Of a DNA stretch of 64,000 bases, positions 22,086 to 30,554 are shown one piece after another. The notes beneath the pieces are model-generated. The model was given only the letters and a program-made list of their open reading frames with translations, did not search any database and was not told where the DNA came from. Both the position numbers and the translations under genes were made by a program. Source of the stretch: Streptomyces sp. NBC_00358 (GTDB taxonomy: Bacteria > Actinomycetota > Actinomycetes > Streptomycetales > Streptomycetaceae); contig NZ_CP107976.1 of assembly GCF_036099295.1 (NCBI RefSeq), positions 3,100,001 to 3,164,000 on the forward strand. Direction: 5' to 3'. Within the stretch, counting starts at the first letter, position 1. Each line of letters opens with the position of its first letter.

Positions 22086-22784
22086 TCAGCCGCCCGGCCG
22101 CACCGTCAGGTCGTTGACCTCGGCGTCCCGGGGCAGGTCGAGAGCCATCAGGATCGTGGTGGCCACCGACTCGGGGTCGATCCACTTCGCCGCGTCGTAC
22201 TCCTTGCCCTCCTGCTGGTGGACCTTGGCCTGCATGGGGCTGGCGGTGCGACCGGGGTAGACGGAGGTCACCCGGACGCCGGCCGCGTGCTCCTCGTGGC
22301 GCAGGGAGTCGGCCAGTGCCTTCAGTCCGTGCTTGGAGGCGGCGTAGGCGGACCAGTCGGCGTGGGCGTTCAGGCCGGCGCCGGAGTTCACGAAGAGCAC
22401 GTGTCCCTGGGCGAGGCGGAGCTGGGGCAGGAAGTGGCGGGTCAGCTCGGCGGGGGCGATCAGGTTGACGTTGAGCTGGTGGCGCCAGGACTTCGGGGTC
22501 AGTTCACCGACCGGGCCGAGGTCGACCACGCCCGCGATGTGCATTAGGGAGTCGACCTGGCCGGGGAGCGTCTGGTGCGAGAACGCCCAGGAGAGCTTGT
22601 CGGGGTCCGCCAGATCGCCGACCAGGGTCTTCGCCCCGGGGAAGGCGGCGGCCAGTTCCTTGGCGCGGCCGGCGTCGCGCGCGTGGAGCACGAGTTCGTC
22701 CCCGCGCGCGTGCAGACGGCGGGCGACGGCCGCGCCGATGCCGGAACCGGCCCCGGTGATCACATGTGTAGCCATGGACGCCAT
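22086..22784 (-). CDS. Short-chain dehydrogenase/reductase
   Basis: A 232-residue Rossmann oxidoreductase. It has the cofactor loop TGAGSGIGAAVA, the NAG-like variant HIAGVVD, and the catalytic Ser plus YAASKHGLK (Tyr-x-x-x-Lys). The pattern is that of classical SDRs. The first ATG has GGTGA at 7 bases; a second in-frame ATG three codons on is also possible. The substrate is unknown. Confidence 0.85.
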   Translation of the reverse strand: MASMATHVITGAGSGIGAAVARRLHARGDELVLHARDAGRAKELAAAFPGAKTLVGDLADPDKLSWAFSHQTLPGQVDSLMHIAGVVDLGPVGELTPKSWRHQLNVNLIAPAELTRHFLPQLRLAQGHVLFVNSGAGLNAHADWSAYAASKHGLKALADSLRHEEHAAGVRVTSVYPGRTASPMQAKVHQQEGKEYDAAKWIDPESVATTILMALDLPRDAEVNDLTVRPGG

Positions 22785-22862
22785 GCTCGCATCACCGGGA
22801 ACCGGCCTCGAACCGGGTTCCGGGCCGCCACCGATTCCGGGCCGTCACCGGGTGCCGGACGG

Positions 22863-23402
22863 TCACCGGGTGCCGACGCTCTCCTCCAGGTAGGCCAGCG
22901 CCCCCACCGGCTCCTCGGCGAAGAACACCAGGTCGGTGAGCGGGCGCGGCAGGAAGCCCTCGGCGTCCATGCGGCGGAACTGTTCCTTGAGGCCGTCGTA
23001 GAAGCCGGCCGTGTTGAGCAGGACCACCGGCTTCTCGGTCTTCCCGTGCTTCTTCAGTTCGAGGATCTCGGTCGCCTCGTCGAGGGTCCCCGTGCCGCCG
23101 ACCATGACGACGACCGCGTCGGCCTTCGCCAGCAGCAGTGCCTTGCGCTCGGCCAGATCCCGGGCGACGACCATCTCGTCGGCGCCCGCGCGGGCCTTGG
23201 CGGCCAGGAAGTCCACGGAGACGCCCACCAGCCGCCCGCCGGCCTGCTGCACCCCGTCCGCGACCACCTTCATGAGCCCGACGTCGGAGCCTCCCCACAC
23301 CAGGGTGTGGCCGCCCTTGCCGAGGAGTTCGGCGAACTCCCGTGCGGGGCGTGTGTAGCGGTCGTCGAGGTCGGCGGCGGAGAGGAAGACGCAGATGTTC
23401 AT
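22863..23402 (-). CDS. LOG-family Rossmann protein with altered active-site motif
   Basis: A 179-residue protein of the LOG/TIGR00730 (so-called lysine decarboxylase) family. Members release adenine-type bases from cytokinin riboside monophosphates. The fold is clear from MNICVFLSAADLDDRY, LVWGGSDVGLM and the helix RKALLLAKADAVVVM. However, the signature PGGxGTxxE reads VGGTGTLDE, so the Pro is Val, and the first GGGxxGLM reads GGSDVGLM. The catalytic Glu and the second Gly-rich loop remain, so activity is possible but not assured. It is divergent from the DUF427 gene. Confidence 0.75.
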   Translation of the reverse strand: MNICVFLSAADLDDRYTRPAREFAELLGKGGHTLVWGGSDVGLMKVVADGVQQAGGRLVGVSVDFLAAKARAGADEMVVARDLAERKALLLAKADAVVVMVGGTGTLDEATEILELKKHGKTEKPVVLLNTAGFYDGLKEQFRRMDAEGFLPRPLTDLVFFAEEPVGALAYLEESVGTR

Positions 23403-23452
23403 GATTTCACCGTACGCGGGAACGATTCGGGGCTCGCGAGCGCTTTCCCGGT

Positions 23453-23776
23453 ATGGCTGAAGGACACACGATCACCATCGAACAGGGCGCACAGCACGTC
23501 CGCGTCGTGCACGGCGGCCAGGTCCTGGCGGAGAGCGACCGCCCCCTGGTGCTGCGCGAGACCGGCTGTCCGGTGCGCTACTACCTCCCGCCCGAGGACG
23601 TCCGCCTGGATCTGCTGACGCCCTCCGACACCCGCACGCACTGCCCCTTCAAGGGCGACGCGTCCTACTGGTCGCGCCCTGACGCGGCCGACCTCGTCTG
23701 GAGCTACCCCGACCCCAAGCCCGACGTCTCCGAGATCAAGGACCACCTCTGCTTCTACGAGGCGGACGTGTCCTGA
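23453..23776 (+). CDS. DUF427 family protein
   Basis: A complete 107-residue single-domain DUF427 protein. The family core is evident in VRVVHGGQVLAESDRPLVLRE (cut), the YYLPPEDV strand, CPFKGDASYWS and the C-terminal IKDHLCFYE. The fold is a small beta barrel of unknown function, often found near redox enzymes in actinobacteria. The start is supported by its position in the short divergent gap with the LOG-like gene; no strong ribosome site is seen. Confidence 0.88.
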   Translation: MAEGHTITIEQGAQHVRVVHGGQVLAESDRPLVLRETGCPVRYYLPPEDVRLDLLTPSDTRTHCPFKGDASYWSRPDAADLVWSYPDPKPDVSEIKDHLCFYEADVS

Positions 23777-23839
23777 GTTCCGGCCGGACGCGGGCGTGGT
23801 GCACGATGAGTTCCCGCTCGCCCGGCAGTCTCTACAGGT

Positions 23840-24625
23840 ATGGACAAGAAGACCATCTCGCGCGACGGGACCCCCATCGCGTACGAACGCCACGGTGACG
23901 GCCCGACGGTCGTCCTGGTCGGTGGCGCCATGTGCACGGGTGCCACGCTGGCGCCCCTCGCCGAGGCCCTCTCGGACCGCTTCGGTGCCATCACCTACGA
24001 CCGGCGGGGCCGCGGCGGCAGCGGCGACACCGCGCCCTTCGCGGTGGCCCGGGAGGTCGAGGACATCGCGGCGCTGATCGAGGCCTCCGGGGGCAGCGCG
24101 GCGCTCTACGGCATCTCGTCGGGCGGCGCGCTGGCCCTGGAGGCGGCTTCGAGCGGGCTGCCCGTCCGCGAAGTCGCCGTCTACGAGACGCCGTTCGCCG
24201 TCGACGAGGGCGCGGCCGGGCAGCGCGCCGCGTACACCGAGCGGCTGACCGAGCTGCTCGGCGAGGACCGGCGGGGGGACGCGGTCGAACTGTTCCTGTC
24301 CCTGGTCGGCACACCGCCGGAGATGATCGCCGGGGTGCGCATGTCCCACGCCTGGCCCGGCATGGAGGCCATCGCACCGACCCTGGCGTACGACAACGCC
24401 GCGATGGGCGAGAGCGGGGTGCCCCGTGAGCGGCTGGCCGCCCTCTCCCTGCCGCTGCTGTCGATCGCGGGCGACGCGAGCCCGGCCTGGATGCGCGAGG
24501 CGGCACGGAGCGTCGCGGAGGCGGCACCGAACGGGTCGTACCGCACCCTGGAGGGGCAGACCCACATGGTGGATCCGCAGGTGCTCGCGCCGGTGCTGGC
24601 GCAGTTCTTCAGGGCGAACGGTTAG
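23840..24625 (+). CDS. Alpha/beta hydrolase
   Basis: A 261-residue cytosolic alpha/beta-fold hydrolase. It starts with SRDGTPIAYERHGDGPTVVLVGG (cut) and has the oxyanion strand, the YDRRGRGGSGDT segment, the nucleophile elbow GISSG, and the late catalytic His in GQTHMVDP. The acid is probably in SIAGDASPAW. Substrate unknown; it resembles esterases and haloperoxidase-like enzymes. It is convergent with mnmA and separated from it by a degenerate 25-bp tandem repeat. Confidence 0.87.
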   Translation: MDKKTISRDGTPIAYERHGDGPTVVLVGGAMCTGATLAPLAEALSDRFGAITYDRRGRGGSGDTAPFAVAREVEDIAALIEASGGSAALYGISSGGALALEAASSGLPVREVAVYETPFAVDEGAAGQRAAYTERLTELLGEDRRGDAVELFLSLVGTPPEMIAGVRMSHAWPGMEAIAPTLAYDNAAMGESGVPRERLAALSLPLLSIAGDASPAWMREAARSVAEAAPNGSYRTLEGQTHMVDPQVLAPVLAQFFRANG

Positions 24626-24671
24626 ACGCGGGACGGCGCGGGGACGGGCCGGTCGAGGGCAGACGGCTCCG

Positions 24672-24747
24672 GACGTCCGCCGCCGCGGGGGAACCGGACG
24701 TCCGCGGACGTCCGCCGTCGCGCCGGAACTAGACGTCCGCCGTCGCG
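24672..24747. repeat. Degenerate 25-bp tandem repeat at the mnmA 3' end
   Basis: GACGTCCGC occurs at 24672, 24697, 24707 and 24732. The last two copies share 16 identical bases and are 25 bp apart, and the final copy includes the last codons of mnmA. The block looks like serial duplication of the mnmA end. Confidence 0.85.
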
Positions 24748-25850
24748 CGCGTGGTTGTCGCGATCGTCGCCGAGCCCACCACCCGCGTGCCCTCGTACAG
24801 CACGACCGCCTGGCCGGGGGCCACACCGCGGACCGGCTCGGTGAAGCGGACCTCCAGGGTGCCGTCGACCAGTTCCGCGCTCACCTCGGTCTCGCCGCCG
24901 TGGGCGCGGAGCTGGGCGGTGTAGGTGCCGGGACCGACCGGGGCGGCGCCGCACCAGCGGGGCTTGATCGCGGTCAGCGCGGACACGTCCAGGGAGGCGG
25001 CCGGGCCGACCGTGACCGTGTTGTCCACCGGCGAGATGTCGAGGACGTAGCGCGGCTTGCCGTCGGCGGCCGGGGTGCCGATGCGCAGCCCCTTGCGCTG
25101 GCCGATCGTGAAGCCGAACGCGCCCTCGTGGGTGCCGACCTTGGCGCCGGACTCGTCGACGATGTCGCCCTCGGCCTTGCCGAGCCGGCCCGCGAGGAAG
25201 CCCTGGGTGTCTCCGTCGGCGATGAAGCAGATGTCGTGCGAGTCCGGCTTCTTGGCGACGGCCAGACCCCGGCGCTCGGCCTCGGCACGGATCTCGTCCT
25301 TGGTGGTGACCGTGTCGCCGAGGGGGAACACCGCGTGGGCGAGCTGGCGGTCGTCGAGGACACCGAGGACGTACGACTGGTCCTTGGCCATGTCGGAGGC
25401 GCGGTGCAGCTCGCGCGTGCCGTCCTCCCGGACGATCACCTGCGCGTAGTGGCCGGTGCAGACGGCGTCGAAGCCGAGCGCGAGCGCCTTGTCGAGCAGG
25501 GCGGCGAACTTGATCTTCTCGTTGCACCGCAGGCACGGGTTCGGGGTGCGGCCCGCCTCGTACTCGGCGACGAAGTCCTCGACCACGTCCTCGCGGAAGC
25601 GCTCGGCGAGGTCCCAGACGTAGAACGGGATGCCGATGACGTCGGCCGCCCGGCGGGCGTCACGCGAGTCCTCGATGGTGCAACAGCCGCGCGCGCCGGT
25701 CCGGAACGATTGCGGGTTCGCGGAGAGGGCGAGGTGCACGCCCGTCACATCGTGCCCGGCCTCGGCGGCACGGGCGGCGGCTACGGCGGAGTCCACTCCG
25801 CCCGACATGGCGGCGAGGACGCGGAGGGGGCGCTGCGAGGTGTCAGTCAT
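24729..25850 (-). CDS. mnmA: tRNA-specific 2-thiouridylase MnmA
   Basis: MnmA, 373 residues, adenylates U34 of Lys, Glu and Gln tRNAs and inserts sulfur to make 2-thiouridine. The PP-loop SGGVDSA is at 16-22. The catalytic cysteines are Cys106 in NPCLRCN and Cys208 in HDICFI, and the [10 protein letters not shown] loop and the C-terminal beta barrel follow. GGAGGGG lies immediately before the ATG. The long in-frame extension upstream is antisense to the amidase gene and not real. The sulfur donor would be a cysteine desulfurase, and one is encoded 2.6 kb away. Confidence 0.96.
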   Translation of the reverse strand: MTDTSQRPLRVLAAMSGGVDSAVAAARAAEAGHDVTGVHLALSANPQSFRTGARGCCTIEDSRDARRAADVIGIPFYVWDLAERFREDVVEDFVAEYEAGRTPNPCLRCNEKIKFAALLDKALALGFDAVCTGHYAQVIVREDGTRELHRASDMAKDQSYVLGVLDDRQLAHAVFPLGDTVTTKDEIRAEAERRGLAVAKKPDSHDICFIADGDTQGFLAGRLGKAEGDIVDESGAKVGTHEGAFGFTIGQRKGLRIGTPAADGKPRYVLDISPVDNTVTVGPAASLDVSALTAIKPRWCGAAPVGPGTYTAQLRAHGGETEVSAELVDGTLEVRFTEPVRGVAPGQAVVLYEGTRVVGSATIATTTRATADV

Positions 25851-25910
25851 AACCCCTCCAGGGTACGGGGCCGCGGGAACCGGAGCCCGCGAGTATCCGT
25901 TGAAGATCGC

Positions 25911-26615
25911 ATGGGGGCGAAAAAGGGGAAGCCGGGGACGTCGCGGAGCAGCAGAACCGGGGCGGCGGGCAAGGACGCGGACCAGCCGGTCGGGCGCCGG
26001 GTGGTGCTCATCGGCGGTGTGCTGGCCGCCATGAGCGCGGCCGGGATCGCGCGGGAGAAGCTGTCGCGGCTGTGGTGGCGGATGCCGGGCGTGGAGAAGG
26101 CGAGGGTCGCGGGGGCGGTGGACTTCCGGGGCGCGCAGTGGGTGGCGGCCTCGACGGCGAACTGGCGCCGGGCCGACCGTCCGGACGACTACGCGATCGA
26201 CCGGGTGGTCATTCATGTCACCCAGGGCAGCTTCGCGAGCGCGGTGGAGGTCTTCCAGGACCCGAGGCACCGGGCGGCCGCGCACTACGTCGTCCGCAAG
26301 GACGGTCACGTCACGCAGATGATCCGCGAACTGGACGTGGCGTTCCACGCGGGCAACCGCGCGTACAACGAACGCAGCGTCGGCATCGAGCACGAGGGTT
26401 TCGTCGCCCACGCCTCCTCGTTCACGGACGCGATGTACGAGGCCTCGGCACGGCTGACCGCCGGGATATGCGGGCGGTACGGCATACCCGTCGACCGCGA
26501 GCACATCATCGGGCACGCCGAGGTACCGGGCACCGACCACACGGATCCCGGACCGTACTGGGACTGGACCCGGTACATGCGGCTCGTGCGGCGGGCGCGC
26601 ACAACGCACGCCTAG
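25911..26615 (+). CDS. Exported N-acetylmuramoyl-L-alanine amidase
   Basis: A 234-residue peptidoglycan amidase of the amidase_2/PGRP fold, cutting the muramic acid to peptide bond. The Lys/Arg-rich head carries [18 protein letters not shown], a membrane or Tat-like signal. Zinc ligands appear as His in [10 protein letters not shown], a second in [10 protein letters not shown], and the distal Asp/His pair in [26 protein letters not shown] and SVGIEHEG are typical. The start (MGAKKGK) lies 60 bp from divergent mnmA. It probably acts at the cell surface in wall turnover. Confidence 0.9.
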   Translation: MGAKKGKPGTSRSSRTGAAGKDADQPVGRRVVLIGGVLAAMSAAGIAREKLSRLWWRMPGVEKARVAGAVDFRGAQWVAASTANWRRADRPDDYAIDRVVIHVTQGSFASAVEVFQDPRHRAAAHYVVRKDGHVTQMIRELDVAFHAGNRAYNERSVGIEHEGFVAHASSFTDAMYEASARLTAGICGRYGIPVDREHIIGHAEVPGTDHTDPGPYWDWTRYMRLVRRARTTHA

Positions 26616-26754
26616 GCGCGGCAGGCCGCACGCGCAGCACGGGCACAGGCGGTGGCGCGGCGGGGCCGGAGCACCGGACCGAAATGCTGTGAGGAACGTC
26701 CGGGAGCCGCGTGTCCGTTGCGTCCCACCCGGCCGCCCTGACCAGTGAGGCACC

Positions 26755-26779
26755 AACTCCCCTTTCCCTCATGGGAGTT
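26755..26779. promoter_or_regulatory. Inverted repeat in the multicopper oxidase leader
   Basis: AACTCCC and GGGAGTT form 7-bp perfect arms around an 11-base loop. It lies about 100 bp before the oxidase start. The right arm is also the Shine-Dalgarno of a 15-codon upstream reading frame. It could be an operator or an RNA hairpin that masks that site. Confidence 0.4.
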
Positions 26780-26783
26780 GATC

Positions 26784-26831
26784 ATGAACTTCACATCACC
26801 GGCTTTCACAGCGGAGAAGGCGTTCTCCTAA
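26784..26831 (+). CDS. Possible 15-codon leader peptide upstream of the oxidase
   Basis: An ATG preceded by GGGAGTT at an ideal 6-base spacing opens a frame reading MNFTSPAFTAEKAFS and then TAA, 46 bp before the oxidase start. The strong ribosome site in front of such a short frame is what draws attention. It may be a translated leader or just chance; only conservation would tell. Confidence 0.3.
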   Translation: MNFTSPAFTAEKAFS

Positions 26832-26877
26832 GTCGGCCTCATTCCCCGCACAGTCCTCGGGTCGAGAGTCCACGGCC

Positions 26878-28395
26878 ATGACGCACTCCACGCAGCCCGC
26901 TTCCGGCGCGGGCAACGACAAGGGCCGGTCCAAGGCCAAGGGCAAGGGCATGCACCGCCGCACGTTCCTCGGCAGGATGGCGGGGGCCGGTCTCGCGGCG
27001 GCGACCGCCGGCGGGACCGCCGTCGCCGTGCTGACGAACGCGACGCAGAACAAGGCGCACGCGGCGGGCACCACGCTGACCATCCCCGACCTTCTGGAGG
27101 GGACCGCCTCGGGCGGCACCACGACGTACACCCTGGAGGCGAAGACGGGCACCAGCGAGGTGCTCAGCGGAGTGACCAGCACGACCGCGGGCTACAACCA
27201 GTCCTTCCTCGGCCCCACCATGAAGTGGACCTCCGGCGACACCGTCCTGCTGAACATCACCAACAGCCTCACCGAGGACACCACGGTCCACTTCCACGGC
27301 GCGCACGTTCCGCCGAGCATGGACGGCGGCCCGCAGAACGCCTTCGCCGCCGGGAAGACCTGGTCCCCCACCTTCACGGTCAAGGACGAGGCCAAGACGC
27401 TCTGGTACCACCCGCACGCCCTGGGCACCACGGCCGAGCAGGCCACCCACGGGCTGGCCGGCATGATCATCGTCGAGGACGACTCCGCCGCGTCCGCGGC
27501 CCTGCCCAGCACCTACGGGACCGACGACATCCCGATCATCCTGCAGTGTCTGGCCGCCGACAGTGCCGGGGAGATCAAGTACAACCTGACCGGCTACCTC
27601 GCCAACGGCCTGAGCTTCCCGCTCCTGTGCAACGGCACGAACGTCGACGCCACCACGCTCTCCTTCACCGCCACCAAGAAGCGCACCCGCTTCCGGCTGC
27701 TCAACGCCTCGCCGTCGGACATCATCACCGTCCAGCGCGGCGACGGCGGGACCCTCACCCAGATCGCCACCGACCAGGGGTATCTGACCGAGGCCACCGA
27801 GGTGAAGTCGATCCGGCTGGTGGCGGGCGCGCGCGCCGAGTTCGTGATGAAGCTCAGCGACGCGGTCACCCTGGAGGCCGTGGTGACCACGGGCTGGGTG
27901 CGCGGCGGCAGCGGCACCTACGAGTTCCTGACCGTCACCCCGGACGCCTCGGACACTCCGGCGGACCTGCCGGCCCTCAACACCATCACCCGGTACGACA
28001 CCACGGACTTCACCGCCCGGACGATCACGCTCGGCCAGAGCGGCACCTCGATGACGATCAACGGCTCCGTGGGGACGAGCATGTCCTCGATGGCGATGAT
28101 CAGCACCACGCTGGGCGCCGAGGAGGTCTGGACCGTCAAGAACGGCACGCAACTGGAGCACTCGTTCCATCTGCACGATGTGCCGTTCCAGTTGATCTCC
28201 GTCAACGGGGCGGATCCGACGGGCGTCCAGTTGGGCTGGTACGACACGTTCGAGGTGGTCGGCGGCGGCACCATCAAGATCGCCATGAAGTTCACCGACT
28301 TCACGGACGACACCTACATGTACATGCTCCATTGCCATCTGCTGCAGCACGAGGACGAGGGCATGATGGCCGGCCTCATGGTGACGGACGGCTAG
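26878..28395 (+). CDS. Tat-exported multicopper oxidase
   Basis: A 505-residue secreted multicopper oxidase of the three-domain CueO/CotA/bilirubin-oxidase type. It would oxidise phenols or Cu(I)/Mn and reduce O2 to water. The twin-arginine signal is HRRTFLGRMAGAG (about residues 26-38), then a hydrophobic stretch. Copper ligands are complete: HFHG (138-141), WYHPH (176-180), HSFHLHDVPF near 425, and the T1/T3 motif HCHLLQHEDEGM near the end, with an axial Met. GAGAG stands 8 bases before the ATG. A hairpin follows the stop. Confidence 0.93.
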   Translation: MTHSTQPASGAGNDKGRSKAKGKGMHRRTFLGRMAGAGLAAATAGGTAVAVLTNATQNKAHAAGTTLTIPDLLEGTASGGTTTYTLEAKTGTSEVLSGVTSTTAGYNQSFLGPTMKWTSGDTVLLNITNSLTEDTTVHFHGAHVPPSMDGGPQNAFAAGKTWSPTFTVKDEAKTLWYHPHALGTTAEQATHGLAGMIIVEDDSAASAALPSTYGTDDIPIILQCLAADSAGEIKYNLTGYLANGLSFPLLCNGTNVDATTLSFTATKKRTRFRLLNASPSDIITVQRGDGGTLTQIATDQGYLTEATEVKSIRLVAGARAEFVMKLSDAVTLEAVVTTGWVRGGSGTYEFLTVTPDASDTPADLPALNTITRYDTTDFTARTITLGQSGTSMTINGSVGTSMSSMAMISTTLGAEEVWTVKNGTQLEHSFHLHDVPFQLISVNGADPTGVQLGWYDTFEVVGGGTIKIAMKFTDFTDDTYMYMLHCHLLQHEDEGMMAGLMVTDG

Positions 28396-28419
28396 CCCCT
28401 CCCCCGTAAGGCGAGGGGC
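28395..28419. terminator. Hairpin between convergent oxidase and desulfurase genes
   Basis: GCCCCTC and GAGGGGC form 7-bp arms directly after the oxidase stop codon and before the 3' end of the convergent gene, so it could serve both. Confidence 0.6.
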
Positions 28420-28431
28420 GGCTCGGTGGTG

Positions 28432-29601
28432 TCAGGTGAGGCCGGCCATCCGGGCCCGCTCCACCGCCGGGCCGATCGCCCGCGACACGGCCGCGACGTC
28501 CGCCGCCGTGGAGGTGTGGCCGAGCGAGAAGCGCAGGGTGCCCCGGGCGAGGTCCGGGTCGGTGCCGGTGGCCAGGAGGACATGGCTCGGCTGGGCCACG
28601 CCCGCCGTGCACGCCGAGCCCGTGGAGCACTCGATGCCCTGCGCGTCGAGCAGCAGGAGCAGCGAGTCGCCCTCGCAGCCCGGGAACGTGAAGTGCGCGT
28701 TGGCGGGCAGTCTGCCGCCGGGTGCCGGGTCGCCGCCGAGGATCGCGTCGGGTACGGCCTTGAGGACGGCGTCGACCAGGTCGTCGCGCAGGGCGCCGAT
28801 CTCGCGGGCGAACCACTCCGTCCGCTCGGCGGCCAGCCGCCCGGCGACCGCGAAGGAGGCGATCGCGGGCACGTCGAGCGTGCCGGAGCGGACATGGCGT
28901 TCCTGGCCGCCGCCGTGCAGCACGGGTACGGGGCTGTACTGGCGGCCGAGCAGCAGCGCGCCGATCCCGTAGGGGCCGCCGATCTTGTGGCCGGACACCG
29001 TCATCGCGGCGAGGCCCGAGGCGGCGAAGTCGACGGGGATCTGCCCGAAGGCCTGGACTGCGTCGGCGTGCACCGGGATTCCGAACTCGGCGGCGACGTC
29101 GACCAGTTCACGGACCGGCATGACGGTGCCGATCTCGTTGTTGGCCCACATGACCGTGACGAGGGCGACGTCGTCGGGGTTGCGGAGGACGGCCTCGCGC
29201 AGGGAGCCGGGGTGGACACGGCCGTACGCGTCGACGGGCAGGTACTCGACCGTGGCGCCTTCGTGCTCGCCCAGCCAGTGGACCGCGTCGAGGACGGCGT
29301 GGTGCTCGACGGGGCTCGCGAGAACGCGGGTACGGGCCGGGTCGGCGTCTCTGCGGGACCAGTACAGGCCCTTCACCGCGAGGTTGTCGGCCTCGGTGCC
29401 GCCGGAGGTGAAGACCACCTCGCTGGGGCGCGCGCCGAGGGCGTCCGCCAGGGTCTCGCGGGCTTCCTCGACGGTCCGCCGGGCAGCGCGGCCGGCGGCG
29501 TGGAGGGAGGAGGCGTTGCCCGTGACGCCCAGTCGGTCGGTCAGGGCCTCTACTGCCTCGGGGAGCATGGGGGTGGTCGCGGCGTGGTCGAGGTAAGCCA
29601 T
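28432..29601 (-). CDS. Cysteine desulfurase (NifS/IscS type)
   Basis: A PLP enzyme of 389 residues that moves sulfur from cysteine to an active-site persulfide. It starts [12 protein letters not shown] as the family does. The PLP Lys is Lys206 in [12 protein letters not shown], and the catalytic Cys loop is [11 protein letters not shown] with Cys331 as the persulfide carrier. The codons upstream of this ATG are not conserved. With mnmA 2.6 kb away in the same direction, it is the natural sulfur donor for tRNA thiolation. Whether it also serves Fe-S assembly cannot be told; the Streptomyces suf operon is not in this window. Confidence 0.93.
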   Translation of the reverse strand: MAYLDHAATTPMLPEAVEALTDRLGVTGNASSLHAAGRAARRTVEEARETLADALGARPSEVVFTSGGTEADNLAVKGLYWSRRDADPARTRVLASPVEHHAVLDAVHWLGEHEGATVEYLPVDAYGRVHPGSLREAVLRNPDDVALVTVMWANNEIGTVMPVRELVDVAAEFGIPVHADAVQAFGQIPVDFAASGLAAMTVSGHKIGGPYGIGALLLGRQYSPVPVLHGGGQERHVRSGTLDVPAIASFAVAGRLAAERTEWFAREIGALRDDLVDAVLKAVPDAILGGDPAPGGRLPANAHFTFPGCEGDSLLLLLDAQGIECSTGSACTAGVAQPSHVLLATGTDPDLARGTLRFSLGHTSTAADVAAVSRAIGPAVERARMAGLT

Positions 29602-29775
29602 GGTGGGCTCGATTCTACGGGCCCGTTCCCTCCCCGCCTCGGCCCCCACCGGTGTGGCCGCCCGCCCCGGCCCGCGCACGGGGTGGTGGCGCGCTCCCCG
29701 GCGCCGCACCCGAGCCTCGCGCGGCACGCCGGCGCCCGCCGCGGGCGCACTGGAGCCCCGGCCGGCGCGACCGGC

Positions 29776-30123
29776 TCAGAAGCTCCAGGACACGGTGTTG
29801 TCGAACTGCATGAAGGCGGCCAGGACGACCAGGTCGGCGATGCCCAGACCGAGGCCGAGGAACGCGCGGCCCCGGCGGGCCGTGCCGCGCCAGAGGGCGA
29901 CGGAGGCGAGGGCGATGGCGATGGGGCCCAGGAAGACGTTCAGCACCAGGAGGCCGAGGAGGCCGAGGATGAAGGAGGCCACGGCCATGCCGTCCGCGTC
30001 CTGGACGCCGGTCCGGCGCGTGGCACCGGCGGTCTCGGCGGTACGGGTGGCGCGGGCGGCGTCGGTGGTGCGATCGGTTCCGGAGGTGCGGGTCGTGCCG
30101 GTGGCGTGCGTGGTGAGTTCCAT
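29776..30123 (-). CDS. DUF4190-like small membrane protein
   Basis: A 115-residue protein with a Thr/Arg/Ala-rich N-terminal half (many THA, TRTSGTDRTT-type repeats) and then the DUF4190 pattern: DADGMAVASFILGLLGLLVLN (cut) followed by PIAIALASVALWRGTARRGRAFLGLGLGIA segments, two membrane helices. The function is unknown. It sits between two short membrane-protein genes and the desulfurase, all leftward. Confidence 0.78.
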   Translation of the reverse strand: MELTTHATGTTRTSGTDRTTDAARATRTAETAGATRRTGVQDADGMAVASFILGLLGLLVLNVFLGPIAIALASVALWRGTARRGRAFLGLGLGIADLVVLAAFMQFDNTVSWSF

Positions 30124-30201
30124 GACGTGAGTCAGCTCCCAACGGTCAGTCGGTGAAGGGGTGGGACCAACGGCCGGTCGGCAAAGACGCCCAGCCGAAG
30201 G

Positions 30202-30369
30202 TCAGTTGGTGGAGGGGTGGCGTCGGCGGGCGCCGCGCTCACGCAGCGCGAAGACGACCAGCCAGACGCCGATGACGGCCGCGGCGACGAGGGTCACGGG
30301 CAGCGGCGCGTGCGCCACGGAGCCCATGACGACGCCGAGCAGCAGGAGTGCGGCCACGAGGAACAGCAT
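30202..30369 (-). CDS. Small two-helix membrane protein, 55 residues
   Basis: A short gene encoding MLFLVAALLLLGVVMGSVAH, a Pro break, then VTLVAAAVIGVWLVVFALRE and a basic tail ending HPSTN. AGAGG lies 7 bases before the ATG. Two membrane helices and a positive C-terminus suggest a cytoplasmic tail. The family is unknown. It is divergent from the TetR regulator gene across about 185 bp and could be under its control. Confidence 0.65.
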   Translation of the reverse strand: MLFLVAALLLLGVVMGSVAHAPLPVTLVAAAVIGVWLVVFALRERGARRRHPSTN

Positions 30370-30450
30370 GGGATGCCTCTCGAAGAAGTCTCGAAGTCCG
30401 GTCCCGGACCGTCCGGGACCTCAACGGTGAGGCCCCGATGTTTCCGGGAC

Positions 30451-30478
30451 TTGACGACTCGGTGAACGGTTGTAGTAA
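30451..30478 (+). promoter_or_regulatory. Candidate promoter of the TetR regulator gene
   Basis: TTGACG, a 16-base gap, and TAGTAA form a plausible vegetative-type promoter pointing at the regulator. It overlaps the operator-like inverted repeat, the arrangement expected for autorepression. Confidence 0.45.
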
Positions 30479-30489
30479 CACTTGTTCAC
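30462..30489. promoter_or_regulatory. Operator-like inverted repeat GTGAAC/GTTCAC
   Basis: Six-base perfect arms are separated by 16 bases in the divergent gap of the FabR-like regulator. The GTGAAC half-site resembles sites reported for DesT/FabR-type repressors, as far as I recall. Confidence 0.5.
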
Positions 30490-30535
30490 TGACTCTTGAG
30501 TCTAGCGTGCCCCACCGCTTTAAAATTCCGGAGAA

Positions 30536-30548
30536 CAGTTGTTAACTG
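30536..30548. promoter_or_regulatory. Second palindrome CAGTTGTTAACTG just before the TetR start
   Basis: Five-base arms around a 3-base centre lie 6 bases before the ATG. A GGAG lies just upstream and is otherwise too far (about 20 bases) for initiation. Folding of the palindrome would bring it closer. It may be a second operator. Confidence 0.35.
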
Positions 30549-30554
30549 CATGGC

